From an uncultured Clostridia bacterium (GTDB lineage Bacteria; Bacillota; Clostridia; Oscillospirales; Ruminococcaceae): a DNA stretch of 5,370 bases. Where the stretch lies: contig CAMWVF010000103.1 of the NCBI GenBank assembly GCA_947177545.1, positions 1 through 5,370 on the forward strand. The letters run 5' to 3'. This document shows, one piece after another, positions 1-5,222 of the stretch. The stretch's first letter is position 1; each line of letters opens with the position of its first letter. Position numbers and translations under genes: made by a program. The notes under the pieces are model-generated. The model was given only the letters and a program-made list of their open reading frames with translations, was not told the origin of the DNA and did not search any database.

Positions 1-1
1 G

Positions 2-832
2 CCCTATAACGGACAAGTCCTGCGGGCTTCCGAGCTTGTGGGCAAGCAGGGCTTCGAGCTTGGCAGCGTCCTGGACGAAATTATCGACAAGGCTATCGCA
101 AACAGAGGCTTTAAGATTTACTATCAGCCAATTTATTCTATTGCGGAGAAAAAATTTGTCTCGGCTGAGGCTTTGCTAAGGCTAAAGGACGAAACATACG
201 GCTTCATTTCCCCAGAGCTATTTATCGTAGCAGCAGAGAGAAGCGGCGCGATACATAAAATAGGCGACTACGTTATGGATGAAGTCTGCCGCTTCATTGC
301 CAGCGATGAGTACAAAAGGCTTGGACTTGAATATATCGAGGTCAATCTGTCGGTAGCACAGTGTATGTCCCCCGACCTTGCGGAAAAAATTCTTCACATC
401 ATGAGGCGGCACAATGTTTCTCCCGACTCAATAAATCTTGAAATTACCGAGACCGCAATGAGCTACGCCCAGAATACCATGACGGAAAATATCCAGCGTC
501 TTTATGACGCGGGACTCAGCTTCTCACTGGACGATTACGGCACGGGCTATTCCAACATAAACAGGGTAGCCTCCCTGCCGTTGAAAATAGTCAAGCTGGA
601 CAAAAGCTTCGTGGACTCGGAGGGTAATCCCAAAATGTGGATAGTTCTGCAAAATACCGTAAAAATGATAAAGGACATGGATATGCACATAGTCGTGGAG
701 GGAATAGAAACAAAGCAGGTACTGGAAAAGTTTGCCGGTCTGAAATGCGATTACATACAGGGTTATTATTTTTCAAAGCCAATACCCGAGGAAGAATTTG
801 TGGAATTTATCCTTGCAAACATGAAAAAATAG
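2..832 (+). CDS. c-di-GMP phosphodiesterase (EAL domain), 5'-truncated by the window edge
   Basis: The reading frame is open from the first complete codon at position 2 to the TAG at 830-832, so the gene begins upstream of the window. A GTG at 38 could be mistaken for a start, but the codons before it (PYNGQVLRASE) match residues 371-381 of the complete neighbour, so 38 lies inside the protein. The visible 276 residues are an EAL domain, which hydrolyses cyclic-di-GMP to pGpG using two metal ions. Seen in order: YYQPIYS, the EALLRL signature with the metal-binding Glu at 167-169, VNLS, NLEITET, SLDDYGTGYS with the Asp pair at 530-535, LKIVKLDKSFV, VVEGIET and QGYYFSKPIP. All usual catalytic positions (E, N, E, DD, K, E, Q) are present, so activity is expected. 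By analogy with the next gene, the missing N-terminus probably carries membrane segments and a degenerate GGDEF domain. The next gene starts 33 bp downstream, consistent with one operon. EAL assignment is certain; full architecture is inferred. Confidence 0.93.
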   Translation, partial: PYNGQVLRASELVGKQGFELGSVLDEIIDKAIANRGFKIYYQPIYSIAEKKFVSAEALLRLKDETYGFISPELFIVAAERSGAIHKIGDYVMDEVCRFIASDEYKRLGLEYIEVNLSVAQCMSPDLAEKILHIMRRHNVSPDSINLEITETAMSYAQNTMTENIQRLYDAGLSFSLDDYGTGYSNINRVASLPLKIVKLDKSFVDSEGNPKMWIVLQNTVKMIKDMDMHIVVEGIETKQVLEKFAGLKCDYIQGYYFSKPIPEEEFVEFILANMKK

Positions 833-850
833 GTTTGTCAAAAAGAGTGA

Positions 851-857
851 AGGGAGG
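851..857 (+). promoter_or_regulatory. ribosome binding site of the second EAL gene
   Basis: AGGGAGG lies 8 nt before the ATG at 866. This is close to ideal and fixes the start of the 645-aa protein. It falls within the 33-bp spacer after the upstream stop codon, which has no room for an obvious separate promoter. Confidence 0.8.
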
Positions 858-865
858 TCTGTAAA

Positions 866-2803
866 ATGGAGTCAGTGTATTTTGATATATGCGCGTCTAT
901 AATATTGGCTGCTCTGATGTTTTCCGCGGTGTCGAGAAAAATGACAAACGGAATGGTCAATCAGATATTTATGTTTATTATCGCCATAAATTTTATTACG
1001 TCTTCGGTTGATGTATGGGCAGTCGCTATGGACAGGTCTCCCGACCCATGCGTTTACAGCATGGCTTCAAGATATATCTCCCACTCGCTGTATTTGTTCC
1101 TGCATAATTTTACCTCCGTAGTATATTTTGCATATATTATTTGTATCACAGACACGTGGCACCGCTTTAAGCGCAAACGTTTGCTGACAGGTATTGTTGC
1201 AGGTGCGTACGGTCTGCTTATTGTGCTTCTTGCGGTAAATCCGTTCACAAGGATAATGTTTTATTTTGACGAAAACGGTATTTACACAAGAGGCGTAATG
1301 TTCCCGCTGTTTTATTTGTACGCATTCTTTTTCATGCTGAGCGGAGTGATATGGCTTATAAAGTTCAAGCGGCTTTTTAATGCTGAACGGTTCTATGCGC
1401 TTCTGATGATGTTCCTTTTGGCAGCGGTCACGGTAATAATACAGTGGTTCAATCCGGATCTTCTGCTTGAAATGCTTGGCGCAGCGATAAGCCTGCTGTA
1501 TATCACGGTCATGGTGCAAAGACCCGAGGATAGGGTGGACTCCGTTACGGGACTTCTGAAATATGAAGCATATGCGGCGGACATGAAAAAGAATTTTGCA
1601 AACGATAAGCACGTTACATCAATTATTACCAATATTTCCAATTTCAATGCTCTGAACAGTATGCTGAACTATGACGGAATAAACAGTCTGCTGAAAACAA
1701 TTGCGGACATTATCACCGCAATAAACAGAGACCTAAAAGCCCATGCCGAACTGTACTATCTTGACAGGGGACGCTTCAGGGTAGTACTGAACACCGACCA
1801 GGCAGAGCTTATCTATCTTATATCGGAGAAGATAAATTTCGTTCTAAGAAAGGGCATAAGCTTCAACGGAATGGAGCTTAACCTTATAGCCTATGTATGC
1901 ATAACAAGGTGTCCCGAGGACGTTCCCGACTTCAAGACACTTATGCTTTTCGGCAACGATATACATAACCGTACACCCTATACGGGACAGGTGCTGCGGG
2001 CTTCCGAGATAGCGCAGAAAAGTCCATTCGGGCTTGGCAACGAGCTGGATGAAATTATCGACAGAGCTATCACTGACAGAAGCTTTATGGTCTACTATCA
2101 GCCAATTTATTCCACCGCGGAGAAGCGTTTTGTTTCAGCGGAAGCTCTGCTTAGATTAAAGGACGAAAAGTACGGCTTTATACCTCCCGACCTGTTCATA
2201 GTTGCGGCGGAAAGAAGCGGAGCGATACACAAAATAGGCGACTTCGTTATGGAGGAGGTCTGCCGTTTTATCGCCGGCGAGGAATTTAAAAAGCTTGGAC
2301 TGGAATATATCGAGGTGAACTTGTCGGTTGCACAGTGTATGTCCCCCGACCTTGCGGATAAAATTCTTGGCATAATGGAAAAATACGGAGTTTCCCCCGA
2401 TAAGATAAATCTTGAAATAACCGAAACAGCGGCGGATTACGCCCAGAATATAATGACGGAAAATATTGACAGGCTATACAGCGAGGGTTTTTCTTTCTCG
2501 CTGGACGACTACGGCACGGGCTATTCCAACATAAACAGGGTAGCGTCCCTGCCGCTGAAAATCGTTAAGCTGGACAAAAGCTTCGTGGCTTCCGAGGATA
2601 ATCAGCGAATGTGGATAGTCCTGCGTAATACGGTAAAAATGCTTAAAGCAATGGATATGCACATAGTGGTCGAGGGCGTTGAGACAAAGCAGCTTGTGGA
2701 AAAATTTGCGGATATGGAGTGCGATTACATACAGGGCTACTACTTTTCAAGACCAATTCCCGAGGAAGATTTTGTTAAGTTTGTTGCGAATAGCTTGTCA
2801 TAA
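866..2803 (+). CDS. membrane-anchored degenerate GGDEF-EAL protein, predicted c-di-GMP phosphodiesterase
   Basis: Complete 645-aa protein. Residues 1-220 hold about seven hydrophobic segments (roughly 5-22, 33-55, 72-96, 106-124, 144-166, 175-194, 198-218), resembling the 7TM sensory modules found on some histidine kinases and cyclic-di-GMP enzymes; the ligand is unknown. Residues 223-375 are a GGDEF fold: it begins DSVTGLL (225-231), the usual DxLTGL entry, but the GGDEF signature site reads LDRGRF (299-304). Diguanylate cyclase activity is therefore not expected. Residues 391-640 are an EAL domain with E426 of the EAL motif, N485, E517, D547, D548, K568, E603/E606 and Q623 all in place, so it should hydrolyse c-di-GMP at the cytoplasmic face of the membrane. 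The GGDEF remnant may act as a structural or GTP-sensing linker, as in known GGDEF-EAL phosphodiesterases (inference). No terminator hairpin is evident between its stop and the RNA promoter 35 bp downstream. Confidence 0.95.
   Translation: MESVYFDICASIILAALMFSAVSRKMTNGMVNQIFMFIIAINFITSSVDVWAVAMDRSPDPCVYSMASRYISHSLYLFLHNFTSVVYFAYIICITDTWHRFKRKRLLTGIVAGAYGLLIVLLAVNPFTRIMFYFDENGIYTRGVMFPLFYLYAFFFMLSGVIWLIKFKRLFNAERFYALLMMFLLAAVTVIIQWFNPDLLLEMLGAAISLLYITVMVQRPEDRVDSVTGLLKYEAYAADMKKNFANDKHVTSIITNISNFNALNSMLNYDGINSLLKTIADIITAINRDLKAHAELYYLDRGRFRVVLNTDQAELIYLISEKINFVLRKGISFNGMELNLIAYVCITRCPEDVPDFKTLMLFGNDIHNRTPYTGQVLRASEIAQKSPFGLGNELDEIIDRAITDRSFMVYYQPIYSTAEKRFVSAEALLRLKDEKYGFIPPDLFIVAAERSGAIHKIGDFVMEEVCRFIAGEEFKKLGLEYIEVNLSVAQCMSPDLADKILGIMEKYGVSPDKINLEITETAADYAQNIMTENIDRLYSEGFSFSLDDYGTGYSNINRVASLPLKIVKLDKSFVASEDNQRMWIVLRNTVKMLKAMDMHIVVEGVETKQLVEKFADMECDYIQGYYFSRPIPEEDFVKFVANSLS
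1976..2789 (+). repeat. second copy of a tandem gene duplication (first copy at 2-815)
   Basis: Codons from position 1976 align gap-free with those from position 2, a constant offset of 1974 bases, up to the last few codons of both genes. By hand count about 46 of about 240 EAL-domain residues differ (about 80% identity). Several stretches, such as the one around the DDYGTGYSNINRVASLPL motif (529-581 against 2503-2555), are almost identical at the DNA level, synonymous positions included. The duplication probably covers the whole gene, but only the C-terminal part of copy one is in the window. Confidence 0.9.
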
Positions 2804-2837
2804 GCCGTCATTTTGCACGAATATTACTAAACTTGTA

Positions 2838-2866
2838 TTGACAAAGTCGACATTTTATGCTATAAT
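2838..2866 (+). promoter_or_regulatory. perfect consensus sigma-A promoter with extended -10
   Basis: TTGACA at 2838-2843 and TATAAT at 2861-2866 are separated by exactly 17 nt, and TG at 2858-2859 adds an extended -10 element. Every core base matches the housekeeping consensus. Initiation is expected near 2873. No + strand protein gene with a ribosome binding site follows, so the promoter most likely serves a non-coding RNA. Promoters this strong are typical of stable RNA genes. It begins only 35 bp after the EAL stop codon and is independent of that operon. Confidence 0.88.
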
Positions 2867-2872
2867 AGTAAA

Positions 2873-3108
2873 AGCTTCCATTACAGCAGGTAATTTTTCA
2901 CATTTCGGCAGAAGAGAAATCCACTTTTCCGGTACCTGAAAAGTTTCTTTCCTGTATGGCTTGCGGAGTTTTGTCCCACGTTCGGTACAGACTCTTTTTA
3001 TCCGTCCCCGAGTCTGCATAGGGGGCGGTACTTTTTTGCGTGGAACGTCCTGCGTCAGCCTGTAACGCAGTACCGGCAAAATGTCGCCCTCAATTTTAAA
3101 TATGGCGA
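2873..3108 (+). ncRNA. putative stand-alone structured RNA with two pseudoknots, family unassigned
   Basis: Downstream of the perfect promoter the bases form many pairings that can coexist. There is a 5' hairpin ATTAC/GTAAT (2880-2884 with 2890-2894). A closing helix ACATTT/AAATGT (2900-2905 with 3079-3084) encloses three arms. Arm A is ACTTTTC/GAAAAGT (2923-2929 with 2938-2944), extended below by purine/pyrimidine pairs (about 2908-2954). Arm B is CCACG/CGTGG (2976-2980 with 3039-3043). It carries an H-type pseudoknot: CAGACTC/GAGTCTG (2988-2994 with 3010-3016) crossed by CCGTCCCC/GGGGGCGG (3002-3009 with 3021-3028). Arm C is CTGCGT/ACGCAG (3050-3055 with 3065-3070). The loop of arm A, CCGGTAC (2929-2935), can pair with GTACCGG (3070-3076), a second pseudoknot. 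A weaker hairpin CGCC/GGCG (3085-3088 with 3104-3107) may mark the 3' end. I cannot assign a family. Size and pseudoknots would be compatible with a raiA-like RNA, but I do not recognise its consensus. Both ends are approximate. Confidence 0.6.
3002..3037 (+). terminator. possible intrinsic terminator or attenuator inside the RNA
   Basis: CCGTCCCC pairs with GGGGGCGG over 8 bp (one G-U pair) around a 12-nt loop and is followed by TACTTTTTT (3029-3037), the form of a rho-independent terminator on the + strand. The loop contains GAGTCTG, which can pair with the upstream CAGACTC. The element can therefore be read either as a terminator with a competing helix or as one half of a pseudoknot with the T-run as an internal loop. 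The 3' pairings CGTGG, GTACCGG and AAATGT favour a longer RNA, so the terminator reading is less likely. Confidence 0.3.
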
Positions 3109-3171
3109 ATCTTTATTCTGTTAAAGCCTCCCCAATTGGGTTGAGTGAATGATAATAAATATTAAATTAAT
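3109..3171. other. AT-rich spacer between the RNA and the palindrome
   Basis: I see no gene here. It contains a 10-bp palindrome CCCAATTGGG (3131-3140) and then a strongly AT-rich run (about 3150-3171). On the - strand that run directly follows the long palindrome and could supply the weakly T-rich tail of a terminator for the convergent operon. Confidence 0.5.
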
Positions 3172-3216
3172 AGGCAAGAGGCAAGATTACGGTAAACCGT
3201 TTCTTGCTTCTTGCCT
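3172..3216 (-). terminator. long imperfect palindrome, probable terminator of the - strand operon
   Basis: A 15-bp stem (3172-3186 with 3202-3216, one G-U wobble when read as + strand RNA) is capped by a small inner stem ACGG/CCGT (3189-3192 with 3197-3200) and a TAAA loop. Reading on the - strand it starts 17 nt after the DUF421 stop codon and is followed by TATTAATTTAATATTTATT, an AT-rich tail with many Us though not a pure U tract. On the + strand the tail CTGTATTTCTTG is poorer. It may act bidirectionally between the convergent RNA and operon. Confidence 0.55.
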
Positions 3217-3233
3217 CTGTATTTCTTGCTTCT
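3172..3233. repeat. heptad repeats (GGCAAGA / AGAAGCA type), possible REP-like element
   Basis: The palindrome arms are built from 7-nt units: GGCAAGA appears twice in a row at 3173-3186. On the other arm TTTCTTGCTTCT occurs at 3200-3211 and again, perfectly, at 3222-3233, 22 bases further on. The second copy abuts the DUF421 stop codon. Such short-period repeats around an imperfect palindrome in a 3' intergenic position resemble dispersed palindromic (REP or MITE-like) elements. Multiplicity in the genome cannot be judged from this window. Confidence 0.5.
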
Positions 3234-3941
3234 CTAAGCAAATGGGTCTTGGGACTTATTTTCTGTTTTCAAAGGGTACAGCGCAAGGGTGTTGTCAACC
3301 GTGTTCACAGTGCCGAGAAATACCTCCCGTTCGGAGTGGTACCCCTGTTCGTGAAGCTGCTTTTCAAGCCACACCTTGTTGTTGCCCGTCATTTTCAGAT
3401 TTGCTTCGCTTATGTGACCGTCCAGAATAACGTTTACCATAAGCTTCTGCTGTGTAGGACTTAACTGCATATCTGCGGGAGTGAGAGATCTCGCATTTTC
3501 GGCAGGCAGAATGCTTACCGCGCCGTTGTACTCAAAAACAGCCGTCTGAATGTCCGCAAGGTCAAAGTATCCCTGATTGCGGCAGTGGGTGAGAAAATCA
3601 CTTATGTCGATGCGGGCTTTGCGGAAATTTTTTCGGTAAAGCTTGCCGTTATCAAGAAGTATAAGGGGTCTGCCGATAATTATCTTTCGTGCGTTCATAG
3701 ACTTCCCCGTTACAACGGAAACCAGGTAAGCAATAACGGCGTATATCACCATTGCGATAATGCAGTACTCCGGATTGTCAAGCTCAGTAGCAAGCTCTGC
3801 CGCAATGGAGCCTATCGAAATACCGATGATGTAATCGAACATACTTAGCTGGGAAACCTGCTTGTTGCCCATAAGCTTCGTCAGCACAAATAGTACCGCA
3901 AGGCTGACAACAGAGGTCACAGCAACTTTTATCAAATCCAT
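3234..3941 (-). CDS. DUF421 / YetF-family membrane protein
   Basis: A 235-aa protein with the layout of the YetF/YcaP (DUF421) family. A short N-terminal membrane part has segments near 5-23, 36-52 and 58-78, followed by a soluble cytoplasmic domain. Recognisable family stretches are GNKQVSQLSMFDYIIGISIG (25-44), GRPLILLDNGKL (90-101) and FEYNGAVSILP (136-146). The biochemical role of DUF421 proteins is not established; in Bacillus some members affect spore inner-membrane properties and germination. The ATG at 3939-3941 is supported by AAAGGACT (3948-3955 on this strand), with GGA about 8 nt before the start. It lies 53 bp downstream of the ATPase gene, the same way round, so co-transcription is likely. 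The soluble part continues past the core domain to about residue 225, and the last residues are polar. The family call is secure; the function is not. Confidence 0.93.
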   Translation of the reverse strand: MDLIKVAVTSVVSLAVLFVLTKLMGNKQVSQLSMFDYIIGISIGSIAAELATELDNPEYCIIAMVIYAVIAYLVSVVTGKSMNARKIIIGRPLILLDNGKLYRKNFRKARIDISDFLTHCRNQGYFDLADIQTAVFEYNGAVSILPAENARSLTPADMQLSPTQQKLMVNVILDGHISEANLKMTGNNKVWLEKQLHEQGYHSEREVFLGTVNTVDNTLALYPLKTENKSQDPFA

Positions 3942-3987
3942 TTTATCAGTCCTTTGATTTTATTTGATATTTATCGTACCCATTTTG

Positions 3988-4005
3988 CCGCGGGTTATTC
4001 CGCGG
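3988..4005 (-). other. GC-rich intercistronic hairpin over the ATPase stop codon
   Basis: Two copies of the self-complementary CCGCGG (3988-3993 and 4000-4005) flank a 6-nt loop that contains the TAA stop (3995-3997 on the - strand). No T-run follows on either strand, so it is not an intrinsic terminator. It could stabilise the upstream message, cause partial attenuation, or influence translation of the DUF421 gene 53 bp downstream. Confidence 0.45.
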
Positions 4006-5062
4006 TTTCGCCGCTTATTTTCGATATAAGACTGTAGCTCAGCCTGTTAATGCTGTCAAAATCAACAGCGTCGATGTAGTACGCTTCAAGACCGTCATGC
4101 TCTGCCTTGGCGTTCACAAGGGAGGAAACGGCTTCCGTAAGAAGATTTTTTGCGGCGGACTCGTTGAATTTTATTCGGGATTTTTTTGCGGCGGCAATGT
4201 TTTTGTCGTAAAAACGTTTGAAATTTATAGGCTGCTTTGCGGAAATAACAAGGCTGTTTATTGGATTTGCGGAGAAAATTGCAATTTTAAGCTCGGGGAC
4301 GAGAATATGCTCAAATGCGTCTTCGTTGTGGAGAGTGCAGAGGCTCACGCTTACGTCGTAGCCTTTTTTAACGGCAATTTCAGTAAACTCCCGCAGGAAT
4401 TTTTCAGACCCTGCATAGAACCTGTCGTTTAGAAGATAGGAGGTGTATCCCTCCGGGACGTAGGTGATATAGCCCTTTGGAGTAAGGGCGGACAGCTGTT
4501 TAAAGCTAACCTTGCCGTCGCAGTCGGCTTGCTTTTTGGGCAGTATTTTTTTGGAAAATCTTGCAATAAAGCCCTCCAGCTTTTCGCCGTCCAGAGCAGT
4601 CTCGCCTATTTGAGCAGTGTCCCCCGAAACCGCGGCAAGTGCGGTGATGGACCTGCGGCAGCGGGCATGGTACTGCAAATAATCGGCAGTTGCGGAAATA
4701 ATTCCCTCCTTTGCCTTGCGAAGACTGCTCTCGTCCCAGTACGCCCCCAAATCGAGTATCTGCTGGACAGCCCCGGGATACTCGGGGTCGAAGCAGTGGG
4801 GAGCAGTGCCGTCCACAAAAATGGTCTTGTGTTCAAGAAAGATAACAGCGTCCAGAGAGTCGGGGTCGCTTGAGCAGTGGTAAATTTCTTTTTTTTCGTC
4901 CGGAAAAGCCTCCGCCAGCCTTTTCATAAGGGAGGATTTTCCTGTCCCGGGACCGCCCTTGATTATGTAGGTATGAAAGGCGGGGTCGGCGATATATTCG
5001 CCGAAATGCGTACGGAAACCGCTTGGAGAGGCTCCGCCGAGAAAGCAGGTCAAACAGTTCAT
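3995..5062 (-). CDS. two-module P-loop ATPase-like protein of unknown function (PRK06851-type)
   Basis: A 355-aa protein. The first module has a textbook Walker A, GGPGTGKSS (36-44, with K42), the family-typical YHCSSDPDSLD (61-71) and a Walker B-like IFVDGTAPH (81-89, with D84). The second half repeats this plan. LSALTPKGY (190-198) mirrors LGGASPSGF (8-16), SYLLNDRFYAGSEKFLREF (208-226) mirrors TYIIKGGPGTGKSSLMKRL (31-49), and VPELKIAIFSANP (255-267) mirrors the Walker B strand. In the second copy the P-loop is destroyed: S219 takes the place of K42 and S264 that of D84. Only one nucleotide site should therefore work. The overall layout matches conserved Firmicutes ATPases annotated as PRK06851, whose role is unknown; they are cytoplasmic and have no transporter features. 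The ATG at 5060-5062 is supported by GGAG (5071-5074) 8 nt upstream. It is first in an operon with the DUF421 gene. The name comes from recall of the family pattern; the P-loop is seen directly. Confidence 0.88.
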   Translation of the reverse strand: MNCLTCFLGGASPSGFRTHFGEYIADPAFHTYIIKGGPGTGKSSLMKRLAEAFPDEKKEIYHCSSDPDSLDAVIFLEHKTIFVDGTAPHCFDPEYPGAVQQILDLGAYWDESSLRKAKEGIISATADYLQYHARCRRSITALAAVSGDTAQIGETALDGEKLEGFIARFSKKILPKKQADCDGKVSFKQLSALTPKGYITYVPEGYTSYLLNDRFYAGSEKFLREFTEIAVKKGYDVSVSLCTLHNEDAFEHILVPELKIAIFSANPINSLVISAKQPINFKRFYDKNIAAAKKSRIKFNESAAKNLLTEAVSSLVNAKAEHDGLEAYYIDAVDFDSINRLSYSLISKISGETAE

Positions 5063-5121
5063 CTTATCAGCTCCATATCAGAATTTTTACAATACACTAC
5101 AGCCTTGTTCCTTTGCGAGAC

Positions 5122-5130
5122 TGCTATAAT
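5122..5130 (+). promoter_or_regulatory. possible extended -10 (TGCTATAAT) on the + strand
   Basis: TGCTATAAT is a perfect extended -10 pointing right, away from the ATPase gene. The best -35-like sequence, TTGTTC at 5105-5110, is only 14 nt away, which is too short, so initiation would depend on the extended -10. No protein gene follows within the window. It may be a chance match. Confidence 0.25.
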
Positions 5131-5181
5131 TGTGTCGTTGTATTCTATATTATGATTTGGGCGGTTTTTTGTGAAAAAAGG

Positions 5182-5222
5182 CTCCTGCGGGTAACGTACT
5201 TCTGCGACGTTGCTTTTCGGAG
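5182..5222. other. two-part hairpin in the ATPase operon leader
   Basis: On the + strand GTAACGT (5191-5197) pairs with ACGTTGC (5207-5213) over 7 bp with one wobble and a 9-nt loop. A symmetric 5x5 internal loop and an outer helix CTCC/GGAG (5182-5185 with 5219-5222) extend it. TTTT at 5214-5217 follows the inner stem on the + strand, so the inner part resembles a weak terminator in that direction. On the - strand the same bases form a stem-loop in the presumed 5' leader, about 120 bases before the start codon. Confidence 0.4.

Noticed and set aside
38..832. GTG at 38 as the start of a short stand-alone EAL protein
   Set aside because: The frame is open to the window edge and the preceding codons match the interior of the neighbouring paralog; there is no ribosome binding site.
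2855..3079. A 74-aa open frame on the - strand over the RNA region
   Set aside because: Its basic, low-complexity protein resembles nothing I know, no ribosome binding site was evident, and the region is better explained as a + strand structured RNA.
2873..3108. 6S RNA, SRP RNA, tmRNA or RNase P RNA
   Set aside because: I looked for their conserved cores (SRP GGAAG loop region, RNase P GAGGAAAGTCC-type start, tmRNA tRNA-like ends, 6S single large bubble) and found none.
2804..3171. Cyclic-di-GMP riboswitch, suggested by the EAL neighbours
   Set aside because: The element lies downstream of the EAL genes, has no + strand gene to control, and lacks a recognisable c-di-GMP-I core; a c-di-GMP-II match could not be supported.
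3149..3464. Two + strand open frames of 93 and 86 codons
   Set aside because: They run through the palindrome and antisense to the DUF421 gene, whose protein sequence is clearly real; their products look like shadow translations.
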